Assembly: GCF_964340395.1 (NCBI RefSeq)
Contig: NC_135555.1
Coordinates: forward strand, 25,092,725 to 25,132,724
DNA length: 40,000 nt
Direction: 5' to 3'
Source of the DNA: Glandiceps talaboti
Taxonomy: Eukaryota; Hemichordata; Enteropneusta; Spengelidae
Of the stretch, positions 12,062 through 24,909 are shown one piece after another. The position numbers were made by a program, and so were the translations under genes. Numbering within the stretch: the first letter of the stretch is position 1; every line of letters begins with the position of its first letter. The notes beneath the pieces were generated by a model that was not told the DNA's origin, searched no databases, and saw only the letters and a program-made list of their open reading frames with translations.

Positions 12062-12530
12062 GGTATAGTGTGGTAGTAATGATGTGGACGGGGATGGTGG
12101 TCATAGTGTGGCAGTGATGATGTGGACGGTGATGGTGGTCATAGTGTGGTAGTGATGATGTGGACGGTGATGGTGGTCATATTGTGGTAGTGATGATGTG
12201 GACGGTGATGGTGGTCATAGTGTGGTAGTGATGATGTGGACGGTGATGGTGGTCATAGTGTGGTAGTGATGATGTGGACGGTGATGGTGGTCATAGTGTG
12301 GTAGTGATGATGTGGACGGTGATGGTGGTCATAGTGTGGTAGTGATGATGTGGACGGTGATGGTGGTCATAGTGTGATAGTGATGATGTGGACGGTGATG
12401 GTGGTCATAGTGTAGTAGTGATGATGTGGACGGTGATGGTGGCTATAGTGTGGTAGTGATGATGTGGACGGTGATGGTGGCTATAGTGTGGTAGTGATGA
12501 TGTGGACGGTGATGGTGGTCATGTAAGTGG
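12062..12530 (+). repeat. 38-bp minisatellite, about 12 units
   Basis: GATGATGTGGACGGTGATGG recurs every 38 bp, with small changes (GGTCATAG/GGCTATAG). It follows ATG and GGT trinucleotide tracts and degenerate GATGGTGG DNA, and probably arose from them. Confidence 0.95.
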
Positions 12531-12701
12531 TGATGATGTGATAAGATACCTCATTGTTATTGTCCCAATACTAGGTGACTATAGTATTCAGCTGGGACAT
12601 TTGTGGTTGTGGTATTTTAGGTGGTGATAGTAACGAAATAATCAAATTAGTTTGAGGTTATCGTAGTTGCAATGTATTACTATAAACCAGTCCTGTCAAA
12701 G

Positions 12702-12811
12702 TACATACATACATACATACATACATACATACACACATACACACATACACACATACATACATACATACATACATACATACATACATACATACATACGTGT
12801 GTGTGTGTGTA
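12702..12811 (+). repeat. (ACAT)n with embedded ACAC, then (GT)n
   Basis: ACAT repeats from 12702 to 12796 with three ACACAC interruptions, then about seven GT repeats. Confidence 0.97.
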
Positions 12812-14300
12812 TTTATATTTTTTCCAAAACTTGAAAAAAGAATAACAAATCCCTACAATTAGTGTCAAATCGGGTATTAGTATTTATACTATTTATACGA
12901 GTATTTATACTATTACTAGTAAGCTTTTGATTTCATTTAGTGGCGATGATGAACAGTTACAAAGTGAATGTTATACTCACGTACGTAGTTATTCTACGGC
13001 GAGTTTAGATTATCAACGTGTATTCATGAGCAGGGGTGAATATAACTTACATCGCATGTTAATGTTAGGGGCAAAATAATGGAGGAAACGTTAAAGAAAG
13101 CACCGGATTTGTTCAGGAACAGTGATTCGGTGAATGACAAAAAATAAGATGAACGCTGTAAAAATGAGTTCCATAAAAGATTTACGGTGATACATCGTAG
13201 CTGTGATTTATGCCGAGTAATAATTGGAAATCAAATACATCGAAATAGAAATTAAATTACTTAACTATTAGTATCAACACGGTGCACTGGGGAATTTAAA
13301 GCAATCGACTGGTAATACCATGTAGCTTCCTAATGTCTAGTACATCGTATATCAAGCATAGCTTTGCTTTCTGTCGGCATGTTAAACAATGTATCGCCTT
13401 TCAAGTACATTTTAACATTACTATTGTGGTTTTACTCTCATTTTGCATGTGCACCTCACCCCCAAGAGTTTTACGTATTTGCGTGTCACCAAGAGTTTTA
13501 CGTATTTGCGTGTCACCAAGAGTTTCTTTGAAGAATTGAATTTACACATGGCCGTGCGCTAGGTTTCCCGCCAAATAAAGATAAGAAAGAAGTCGTCACG
13601 GCGTTTTTCACCGAGAATTTGTATTCAGAAGATAGAATAGGTAGCAAGGATTTTATTTTATTTTATGAAAATTACTATCATGGCCGAATGTGAAAAATAG
13701 AAGTAAACCAACTACATTGTATAAATTTAACTGAAAAAAAACATTTTTCTTTCTTAAACATCATCTAATACTGAATATTAAACTTATTCCGCCCTAGAAA
13801 TACTTACACAAAATACAAAAAGTAGTGGCTTAGATTCTACAGTAAATCTCAAAATTCGAATACAAGCAAAAGTAACTAGCTTTAACAATAGTAACATAAA
13901 ATATGAATATATCAAATCAAACAAAAACAAGAAGTTTCAGAGGAAAAAAATCGTTTTTGGATAAAGATATAATTATACATAAGACATAATAAAATAGATC
14001 GGCAAATTACTAAATTAAAACGACATACCTTCTAACTAGACCATACTGCACATAATACGGCAATTAATGTGTGTGTGTACGTATATATTTTGAATGATGT
14101 CTTCATACATGTAATGTAACATATGTATTACTAGTTTCTCATTTCAACGCACATTTTTATTACAGCATGAACCGAAATGTAGATGTTTAGCATACAGTAA
14201 AGTCCTCTATCCTTCTCATGTAGACCAACTTTCACGCACTTCATGATGACTTTTCCACTAGTGGTTCCTACATTCAGTGACGTATCCACAGACTAATACT
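12812..14300. other. anonymous AT-rich DNA
   Basis: Holds only the 27-bp repeat at 13462-13524. Confidence 0.6.
13462..13524 (+). repeat. 27-bp tandem repeat, 2.3 units
   Basis: CCAAGAGTTTTACGTATTTG then CGTGTCA repeats at 13462, 13489 and 13516 (partial). Confidence 0.9.
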
Positions 14301-14336
14301 CATTCATTCATTCATTCATTCATTCATTCATTCATT
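14301..14336 (+). repeat. (CATT)n microsatellite
   Basis: Nine uninterrupted CATT repeats. Confidence 0.97.
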
Positions 14337-14430
14337 AAGGTAAATTACTCGACGGAATTCAAGGGATTGCAAGAAACAGTCATGTATCGTCCGAATCCCC
14401 TCACGTCTCGATCTCTAATGTTCCTCGCTA

Positions 14431-14557
<127 letters not shown>

Positions 14558-15018
14558 GCTTAAATGAAAAAGGACACATATGACTGATAGTTTCTCCATG
14601 TTACCATTGTTTTATGGGCCGTCAGTAAATATGGTTGGGTCGTGCATCAAGAACAATATCGTCAAATGATATTTAAGAAATAAAGATGACAATTCTAAGA
14701 TGTCTTTTTATCAGAAAAAATCAGATTCCGGGAAAAAAATCAAATTCTCGGACAGCCTTAATGCTATCCGTATGTTCGCTCGGAATAGTTATTGTACTAT
14801 AATATCACACATTTACAGTGTTAGAAAAATGATTTCGAAATGAATAGTTGGCACATAAATCCATTTCAGTCGGTAACTATAATGTTTCTTTCCAACTCCA
14901 TCACTTTATTGCGGGGTGTTACAATTATAGCAACATGAGTTGTGAGACATTGTGTTCTTTCGAAACGATGTGTTTTTGGTAACACTCGCTGTGTATTCAA
15001 CATGAAGTCGAATCACTT

Positions 15019-15817
15019 GCCATGACATAGCCCTCACTGGTAACCACTTCACCGTTCACCCTAGCCTTGCTATGACATAGCCCTCACTGGTAACCACTTC
15101 ACCGTTCACCCTAGCCTTGTTCTGACATAGCCCTCACTGGTAACCACTTCACCGTTCACCCTAGCCTTGTTCTGACATAGCCCTCACTGGTAACCACTTC
15201 ACCGTTCACCCTAGCCTTGCTATGACATAGCCCTCACTGGTAACCACTTCACCGTTCACCCTCGCCTTGCTCTGACATAGCCCTCACTGGTAACCACTTC
15301 ACCGTTCACCCTAGCCTTGCTATGACATAGCCCTCACTGGTAACCACTTCACCGTTCACCCTAGCCTTGTTCTGACATAGCCCTCACTGGTAACCACTTC
15401 ACCGTTCACCCTAGCCTTGCTATGACATAGCCCTCACTGGTAACCACTTCACCGTTCACCCTAGCCTTGCTCTGACATAGCCCTCACTGGTAACCACTTC
15501 ACCGTTCACCCTAGCCTTGCTCTGACATAGCCCTCACTGGTAACCACTTCACCGTTCACCCTAGCCTTGTTCTGACATAGCCCTCACTGGTAACCACTTC
15601 ACCGTTCACCCTAGCCTTGCTATGACATAGCCCTCACTGGTAACCACTTCACCGTTCACCCTAGCCTTGCTCTGACATAGCCCTCACTGGTAACCACTTC
15701 ACCGTTCACCCTAGCCTTGCTCTGACATAGCCCTCACTGGTAACCACTTCACCGTTCACCCTAGCCTTGTTCTGACATAGCCCTCACTGGTAACCACTTC
15801 ACCGTTCACCCTAGCCC
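15019..15817 (+). repeat. 50-bp minisatellite, 16 units
   Basis: GACATAGCCCTCACTGG recurs exactly every 50 bp from 15024 to the last unit at 15774. Units are nearly identical and differ mainly at three variant joints (GCTATGAC, GTTCTGAC, GCTCTGAC). Their order in the last 400 bp repeats as a four-unit block, so the array grew partly by 200-bp duplication. Confidence 0.97.
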
Positions 15818-15873
15818 TGGTGCCGTGACCTTAGTCATACCGGGTATTGAACTCTTATCGTGACAGGAACCAA

Positions 15874-16013
15874 ACTTATAGATAGTAGTCATAACGTAGA
15901 CTTATAGATAGTAGTCATAACGTAGACTTATAGATAGTAGTCATAACGTAGACTTATAGATAGTAGTCATAACGTAGACTTATAGATAGTAGTCATAACG
16001 TAGACTTATAGAC
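15874..16013 (+). repeat. 26-bp tandem repeat, about 5 units
   Basis: CTTATAGATAGTAGTCATAA then CGTAGA is repeated exactly, starting at 15875, 15901, 15927, 15953 and 15979, with a partial unit at 16005. It lies 57 bp from the 50-bp array. Confidence 0.95.
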
Positions 16014-17902
16014 ATTTCACCAAGAAAATTATATAAGCTGCACAGTATTGTGAACAAGTTAATAACTTAGACAATCTTTTATTCTTTGGTGAAACCCTAA
16101 TTGAAAGACCATCAGCATGTTAGCGAGTTTTTTAAAGTAAAGAGACCGTCTCAAATTGTATATACTATAATTTTTTTCTATCTAGAATTACCTGATTACA
16201 GTGGTCCTGTTGAGCCCCGTTCAAGTTTATTTCTTTACCTGTGACGATTTGAATACAAGAATGTCTTATCTAAAAATGAATAGCCGGTCACAAATCATTA
16301 TGTTCTTATAATGGTGACATCTTCTATGACACCAACTGATTTGACTCCTCAGCTCTTCAGTTGGATGCAGTAGTCATGGCAACACCATGGTGTGTTTGAT
16401 GAACAATTGGATAAAGTGGGAGTCGAAGGATGGAGTGAAGTAGGCGAGCAGATCTTATTAGAGTCACAATGAAACTAATTTCCTTGAGCTCACCACGCAC
16501 ACCAGTTGTTTCAACGGCCTTCGTACATAGCGGCCGACTCCTTTCCGTCTTTTCATTTGACATCCGTGTGCGATTTTTGTCCGTCTTTCTTTTCATCTGG
16601 ATCCAAGTCCGTGATGTTATGTACCTGGGCTCACGACATGTGTCTTGTGCATGTCTCTCCCTACTGTGCCGAGCTTTACACGTTTGTTCTTAACTTTTCA
16701 TGTAATATTTTTTTATACCTACCAAGCCGTATAGACTCATCTTGACTTCGTAACAAAAAAAACGACTTTCCATTGAATCTCTAAAGATCTTTCAAGGGAA
16801 AGCGTGTGTCGTTTACGCGTATGAGTCGAATATTTCACTTGTATGCTGCTAGCAAGGTAAATTGTATGATCCAAATTGTTTTTAATAAAAATGTCACCTT
16901 TTTTCTTGTAGAACTAGACTGTTTGTTTCACTTGTAATGGACGTACAAATGTATAGCCTTTGGGGACAAAAAATGATATACTAATAATAGTGTATCGTAA
17001 GACTATGGTGATGAAATGGAAACTTGGAGTTGGAAATTTGAATTTGATGGTGACAAGCCTATGTTATTAGCCTAAATGTGTCATTTTTGTACATATTTTG
17101 TACAAGTCGCGCTCAAAATGACTTGCTTGTTGACGATAAATTATTGGTTCGTGTAGTGCTTCGTTACCCATCTTCACTCAAAGAAAATTTCGCCTGATAC
17201 ACTTGCTTCTCACTCTATTAATTGTAATGATTGCAAGACGAGTAGTGTGATGCCATATGTGTTTTTCACAACAAAATTCCATGCCCAATAACGTGTTACT
17301 TTCCTGATTTGAGATTGCCGGCGGAGTACATCGTGAAAGGAAATGACAAAAATTACGTTGAAATTGCATTGCATGGAAATTTGGCGGAGAGCGGTATTGA
17401 ATTGGCTGGTTAAGTGGTGAACACAGAAAAACTAACAAGGCTTAAATAAGGGCAGGTGTGCAGATATGGGCGATCACGTGCCGCCACAATACACAATGTA
17501 ACACCGCCACCAAATCGCTATACAATGAGTTTAGCGGCAGCTGCTATCGTACCGAATTCTTCCAGACGAAATGGACAAAATATACCCACATAAAAACAGA
17601 AACTGGTTAGGAGCAAAGGTCACCGTTATTAGCCTAAGTAATCAAGCATTGTTATCAACTGCACGCAGCCTTGCAAATACCGTCACTTGCAAGCCTACAT
17701 TGCAAACAAATTGCCAATTCATCGGTACCCCTGGCCCTTAAAAAGAACAATATCTTGGGAAAGTCCTCAATAATAATAATAATAACACTGTTTGCATAGT
17801 AACCTGTAATTATAGTATTTCAAAATCGAAGATGACACTATATTTCATTGAACATGGCCGAAAGACATGTTCTTACTTAATAATGTATTTAGTCGATTTG
17901 GC
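16014..17902. other. anonymous DNA
   Basis: Frames at 16357-16745 and 17178-17438 have no recognisable domain. An AAT triplet run lies at 17768-17786. Confidence 0.6.
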
Positions 17903-18172
17903 TGTGAAATACTCACTACTAGACTCAGTGAGCGGTTCACTGGTTAGTCTTCAACTTCTGTGAAATACTCACAACTCAGTGAGAGGTTCACTGGTTGGTC
18001 TTCAACTTCTGTGAAATACTCACAACTCAGTGAGAGGTTCACTGGTTAGTCTTCAACTTCTGTGAAATACTCACAACTCAGTGAGAGGTTCACTGGTTAG
18101 TCTTCAACTTCTGTGAAATACTCACAACTCAGTGAGAGGTTCACTGGTTAGTCTTCAACTTCTGTGAAATAT
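17903..18172 (+). repeat. 51-bp tandem repeat, about 5 units
   Basis: TGTGAAATACTCACAACTCA begins units at 17959, 18010, 18061 and 18112, with a final partial unit at 18163. The first unit, at 17903, has a 5-bp insertion. Each contains CTCAC...GTGAG, a short inverted repeat. Confidence 0.95.
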
Positions 18173-19983
18173 TAAATTGAAGTAACGGTTCAAATTACTT
18201 TATAAATTAGCTTTCTGTCGTCATTATTGTGTCATATTCTGGGACACTGTCGAAAACGATAGGATTTTATTACATATTACAAAGGTTTTACTGAAATCGA
18301 CAGCGTCTATGAAAATAGTCGCGTGTTTCTTTTCCAATGATGTACATTTGTATTGTATTGTGATCAACAGAGGTGAGTCGTTTCTAGATTTTTCCTCCAA
18401 CCACAAGATTTAAGAAATTGGTGTAGCCATCTTTGAGTTCAATAGAAAATCTACATAATGCAATCCCAGACTAAATGCCAGACCACTAGTATCGTAAAAC
18501 AGTCCTAAGTATTTATCTAAAGGTACAATTCAACAGAGTGTGAACGTTACCTTTATAATAATTTTAACAAGAAAAAACCCTGATTCTTTCCTAAGGTTTA
18601 CAAACATGATAAGACAATGTTCGACTTATGTTTGTGCCCGATTTGACCCCATTTTTCGATGACCTTGATTGAACGTTGGCGGTAGTGTACTTACTTGTGT
18701 GTATTATGAAATTGACCTACAACAGTCCTGTATTCATGACCGTCAGTCCAAACTTGAAAGCAAATAATCCAAATTTCCACGCTTTTCACTTTCAGGAAAT
18801 TACGATCAAGAGACCTTCACAATAATGCAAACCCATCCAATAATTTTATATTTTTGTTGTAAAAGAACAACAAATGTTGCTTTTAACTACTAATTGAAAA
18901 AATTAAAATGCTTTTGAAAATATATGTCACAACTTTCGTGAAATGATGTTAATTAGACCATTCAAATTTTGACACGTGTTCTTGGTTTAAGATTTGACTA
19001 TAAACATGACTTGGCTGACTAATGTTTCCATAAATTCAACTTTACAATATTACTAATATCTAACACATGACAGACAATGTAAAAGATTTTGGGAGCGGAC
19101 AGTGTTCATTTCGCATTTCTGAGCTCTGCAACAAAATGTCTTTAAAAATGTATCAGATGTTTCATTTGAAGTTCAAAACAGGCTTGACATACACTACATG
19201 TACGGCTAAATGGATCACTAAAGTCTACATGAAAAGGACAAAGGAATGGGTATAGGGGTAAGGGTGTGAGATAAACGGTATGTTGATGTGAATTAGTGAC
19301 TATAATCTTTCTCAAATTGAACTATATACAAAGACTTATTGTAGTCAATAACAATAGAAATACGATTAAAACAATGAGGTTTATATATCGGATTATTTCT
19401 TTTAAAAATCTTACTTGCATCAAGTTGTATGCGGGTCGAGTTGAGGCAAATAGAGCTCACAGAATATCTATTTACAAATAATGTAAGTCATTTTTTTAAT
19501 TGAAATATTTAAATTAGAGTTGCTGGAAATGTGGGACCAGATATAAACATATGAATATGAGCCAGACTGAATTGGCGGGAAAGGGGATTGAGAAGTGAGG
19601 CGAGAAAGTTGGAGCTCGGCGAGCAGCTAGCAATGCACTGTGTTGGTATTCACCACTAAGCATGTGTCAGCAGTACTGAATAGTGTATAGGTATTGAGTG
19701 TGTATGATAACACATGTGAGCCATTGTTCATGTTACTTCGTACTCACACTTTCCTTTGAATGCACCTTTTAAGAAAGTTTTTTGAGGCACCACCTGTCAG
19801 TGTTAGAGACTTAGGTGGGGAAAGTCAGCCAAACAATCTATGAACGCCGTCAATATTTCACGGTCACATTTCACCAAATTGTGTCATTCGTATTTTAAAG
19901 TCGAACTCTGATTAATTTCATACCTGATGAAATATATTATGATGCATATGTATACAAGTCCGGTACAGCTCTCCGCCAACTAC

Positions 19984-20029
19984 AATACATACATACATAC
20001 ATACATACATACATACATACATACATACT
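19984..20029 (+). repeat. (ATAC)n microsatellite
   Basis: Eleven ATAC units. Confidence 0.97.
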
Positions 20030-23022
20030 CGACCAGTCACCCCCTCCGTGTCCTCCTCCAACGAACCCCTCCAGGCCAAGACATTAATATATCACTTAAT
20101 TTCAATTTAGTAATAAAAAAAAAACAATTTCAGGACATGTCTTCACAAAGTATGTGTCTTGTCTGTCTATGATATCATTGTTCCTTTGTGTATAGCTTGT
20201 TTACAGATAGTGTGGTGACAGTCGTCAATCCTTATTAAAGGGTAGGCATGTCGGAGTGATAACGTCATATTCGTCGAATCAGAGCAGTACTTGTAACGCG
20301 GTACATTCACAGTTTTCGAACTCTAAGGCCGATGAACATTCTTTAACTTAAATTGGTGAAATCAATAATCCTTGACCAGCGCATGGGATAGTCCTTTTGC
20401 CGCTTAGGATGTTGTATATATACCCCGAGGGTATTGGCTGCACTTGTGGATTTAGGACAATCACGTGACCTTGGTTTGATGGTTCTATTTCGTATCCAAT
20501 TGACAAGACAAAAGACATGGCTTCACTGTAAGTCCCTATAGCTGCCCACCTTTTCAAAGTTTACCGTTAACATGTAATGACAGGTCCAATGCAATTTGAT
20601 AGAGTTGGATGACTCCTCGCCACCACATTCAAACTGTTTCGACATAAAAATGAACCCTGTATACCTGTAATACACAGTGTGAAAAGTGCCACCAGAAGAA
20701 ACTTAGATCGTGTATTCTCGTAACAGGTGTTTTAATACTAACTTGTACCCGCTTGGGTGTTCTCGTAGAAATGCTATTAGTATGGTGGTGTTCTGTCTTT
20801 TGAGTGCAAGTACAGAATTCTTTCTTTTCCACAGAGCCCAAACCATAGCAACTTGAAAATGGGTAAGCCGTTAACCGGAATTACAACACTTTGTTTGTCA
20901 CTTTCTGATTACCACTCACATTGAAAAGATATTCTACAAACACGATTTCACTAATGAAGTTTGTCATCGTCGTTCTACCTGTTACGATTGTAGTCTCACC
21001 ACGTGATTGTCATCTAGACAACGTTCGAAAGCTAGGAGACGCAACCAAGGTCATTCCCCGAATGCAAAATTACAATGAATATTGAAAAAAAACCATGAGA
21101 CTGATGATAAACTTAGATTTAAGATAACTGTCCTTTTGCCTGAATTTAGGATTACAAATATATTAACACTACTGTGTTAAAAATGGACTGTCAGTCATGC
21201 GGTCTTTGGCAGGAATTTCACTTGTCGTCAACCAAATAACCACAAACGGGCTTTATTTTAAGACTCCATACAAAATAGAGAAGTGCCACTCAGGCGGTCA
21301 AGCATACATATTCGTGCCAAGTTTTTCGCTTCATCTCCTTGGCGTACGTGTTTAAAAACGTACTCCTATCCTTTAGTTCTTTGAGACTATCAGGTACATA
21401 TATCACCCATAGCTTAATATAACTTACTTGACCATCCGTGTGACGCCATTCTGGCCGTTAGCCAAATAATAAATCAGATGCAATTTTAGTTGCCATGGCT
21501 CCGTTAAAGTTTAAAGTCTTTGGTAGAAATTGAAAGTGAAAAGAAGACACTTGTAAGACTAATTTCTGACGTAATGGGTAACTTCATTCTTCAAGAAAAT
21601 TAAATGAACACGGATAGCGTTTCCCTGGTGATATACGGCACAACTTTTACTATACGCTCAATATCTGCTATTTTCTTAATGAATGTCGCGACGAGCCTCC
21701 ATACCGTACACCGTCCTTCTCATATACAAATTTGGGCTTCAAAACATTGAATAAAATTCTGACTCTCTCGTAAATTTTCAACATAAATCAAATTTATTAA
21801 AGACCGAAATCGAGTGTAAACTTCTGACGTATAAACAGATTTTAAAATATTTTTTGGTAAAGTTGTCACATTCACAAAATATCTTAAGCATGCTGTCTCA
21901 ATTTCCTTTTGCGCAGACGACTTCGTTATAGTCATGGTGAAGTAGTTGAGGCTACGCAGAAGTGTTCTACAGTCACCGTAACAGCTGGAATGACGATGTC
22001 AGCCACCCTGTGAACCTCCTCGTACGACGACCTAGCAGTATACAGTGATGGTGGTGATTGACTGGTTTAGTCGCCATTGAAAACCATGTTAATGCTAAAT
22101 TCCACACAACTGGAAATCACTTGAATGTGTCAAATCATATAATTCTTAAAGTAATGAAGATTCCTATATTAAAGCAGTCACAGAAATGCTTTCATGTACA
22201 AACACATATAGACTAGGCCTTACAAGTCAATTAAATATAATGCCAAGCCGTATTTCGAATAGTTTATTTTGACATTCAGCGAGTGGGTCTAATTGAAAGT
22301 AGAGATTTTCTTAAGTTGTTGTACGCGGCCAGCTGTTTCAATAGTTAAGCGTATAAACCGGGGAACTATGTTATGAAAGTGTGTCTCTGTGGGATTTTGG
22401 GCGATATCTAATGCACGAATTCAACGGTGTAATCACTATACGATAGAAATGTTAGCAGATAATATATGGGATTAAAGTCAGGAGAGAGAAACACAAAACA
22501 ACAGATTGTAAGGTGGTAATGCTTAAATCGAAGGGTGTCAGGTGGAAAAAATGGAACCGACTCAAATGTAAACTGATTTTACCCGCATTTACATTAATTG
22601 TATAGACCAAATCATGTTATTATATTCCCCATGTGACGGGATACACGAATCGTGCAAAAGAGAGATTTCGATACAAAAAAAAAAGAGAAAGTCGACGTCG
22701 GACTTCCAAATGAATATTAACTTGAATAATGTTCTTGACATCGGGAATAAACTGTGTCTGTCTGTATGTACTGTGCATGTGACGTGTGTATTGTGACGTA
22801 CGGTCGTGACCGCGGTTTTCTAATTAGCACCGGAAATAAAGATTGGTGTTAAAGTTGCGATTGATACCGTGTCAAAATAAACTATTAACTTATATGTTTG
22901 TTTACTTGAGCAATACGTTACCAACAGTGATAATTACATCAACGTACCGGATTACGTTGTCCTGACCTTGTAAAACGTCATTTGTGTTATACCATGTTAA
23001 ATCTCACGGGGTCTTACATTCT

Positions 23023-23048
23023 ATCTCAGACGGTTAGTGGTCTGAGAT
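23023..23048. other. hairpin, 9-bp perfect stem
   Basis: ATCTCAGAC, an 8-base loop GGTTAGTG, then GTCTGAGAT, followed by eight T. It shares GTTAGTGGTCTG with a second hairpin at 34297-34316. Confidence 0.7.
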
Positions 23049-23500
23049 TTTTTTTGCATCGACACCAACCTCACACCCCCTCCTTCTCCCCCCCCCTCCC
23101 CTCCATGTGGTTTCTTAAATATGTATATACTGACGTTGCTCGTGTGAGGTAGGGTCTTCCCCGGCTTTACTTTGTACCGGTCTCACACCATGCCTTCTGA
23201 ATTTCATTCACGATGTACTGGTGAATCAAGTGTCATACTTCAGTATATACTTACTTAACACTTGTCTTATATGGACATACAGTTGTTAAAAAGGAAACTT
23301 TTGGGAAATTACTGACCTTGATCAAGGAAATGAAAAAAAAAACCAGTATGACTACCTGTTTATAGAAGTGTATACAGTTTCATCGGACATCATCAACTCT
23401 CGACTTGGAATGCACACAGTCAACTAGTTTATATATACACGTTGAAGAAACATATTTGTCAGGGTATCAGCTTAGCTAAGTGGGAACTGAGATTTCGTCA

Positions 23501-23620
23501 TTGATTGGGTGGGGTAGGGTGGGGGTTTGTCATTGGGGTGGGGTAGGGTGGGGGTTTGTCATTGGGGTGGGGTAGGGTGGAGGTTTGTCATTGATTGGGT
23601 GGGGTAGGGTGGGGGTTTCA
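23501..23620 (+). repeat. G-rich 29- to 33-bp tandem repeat, about 4 units
   Basis: GGGGTGGGGTAGGGTGGGGG with a TTTGTCATTG spacer recurs. Every unit alone has four G-runs of three or more, so a G-quadruplex is possible on the plus strand. Confidence 0.9.
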
Positions 23621-24575
23621 AGTAGAAATGAGTCAACACAATGTACGACATGTTTATTTCATTTGAACAGATAATTTATTGAAATGACGAATATCGCTTT
23701 GTACTCTACAGCAAAAATGGAGTGACACATATTGACCGTTAGGTCTTGTAACCATAAAGAAAGAGTTCTGAAAGAAAATGACTTGAATGACATTTACAAC
23801 TCGTCGTCGTCAACATAAAAAGTATTCTTACACTTTCGACCTTTGGATAGAAAGGTCGAAGTTGATCTATTCACCAAAATATTCCGAGTTAAATGCAGAT
23901 AGTGCACAATGATTATAAACAGGTAGAAGTGACACTGATAAAAGATGGTTTTTTTTTAAATAGCTTTCTAAAGTGAAAACCTTGTCATTGTAATTAATGT
24001 CTCCTAACTTCACATTCAATTATTGCTATGCGTATACTACCATCCAATACTTGTTTTCCTATTCCATGCAAATTGATCAAGTGCGATGGTTCCTGGTATT
24101 TCCACAATTCAATATCTCTAAAACGAAATAAAGACAGGACACTTTGAACTGCAAGTCGTTGTATTTATGCTGACTTCAATATACGTTTCTCCAATACGCC
24201 AAAAGATTGTATGGTTTTTTTTAGAAATGCACAACACGACATATCAACTATTGCTGTATTCATCGGGTGGGGAGGGAGGGGCGCACGTACAGTCTAACTG
24301 TTGGCATCTGATTCACACAAAGACGCAAAATTAAGAAAAAATATCCTTATCAACCTGATGACAATTAAATAAAAATCGTTCATTCTTTCTTAAAGTTATT
24401 CTGCCGCTAGTCCAGATTTTGATTAGATGGTATGTAGATTTCTAATTGTAAGGGGAAAATCAATCGTTCACCAATGCATGTTAACCGTTCTAATGTTGAT
24501 TTCAACTCTGATAGACTGGGTATTTGAACCACAATTATCAGACCAAACTAGTCTCGGCTCAATTGCAATTCCCTA
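23621..24575. other. Snail 3' flank
   Basis: AT-rich, with no coding sequence. Contains two distal AATAAA signals on the minus strand, so part may be Snail 3' UTR. Confidence 0.5.
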
Positions 24576-24581
24576 TTTATT
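24576..24581 (-). terminator. candidate polyadenylation signal for Snail
   Basis: AATAAA on the minus strand, 329 bases past the Snail stop codon. Two more AATAAA lie farther on at 23675-23680 and 23653-23658. Which is used cannot be told from the sequence. Confidence 0.35.
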
Positions 24582-24786
24582 GTAGTAAATTGAGTTTTGA
24601 AGACCCCGCAGTAATTCATGTATCTTTAAAGTACGCTGCATTTTGTCATTGTCAATTGGAATAATATGTGCAATCTTTCGTTGCGTCTTGTCCACAGTAT
24701 AGATATGTTTGCGTATAGTATAGGGCGATTAGTAGCCACCCTCGGTCGAATGAGTTGTCTAACAATGGACGTTTTCCTCTCGGCAG

Positions 24787-24810
24787 TAATATATATATAT
24801 ATATATATAA
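24787..24810 (+). repeat. (AT)n microsatellite
   Basis: About eleven AT units, 100 bp beyond the Snail stop codon, probably within the 3' UTR. Confidence 0.95.
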
Positions 24811-24909
24811 CATATCATGTCTCTGTGGCATAGTAAAACTGTTGCGATCAGTACTGGCTGTATCTGTTAATACTAGTTAAAGTTTGAGTTTGAGTTTGGG
24901 TAAAAGTTC

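Larger units (their letters stand above)
18173..23500. other. anonymous intergenic DNA
   Basis: Apart from the ATAC repeat and the hairpin at 23023 nothing is recognised. Frames of 60-81 codons scattered here are at chance level for this composition. Confidence 0.6.
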
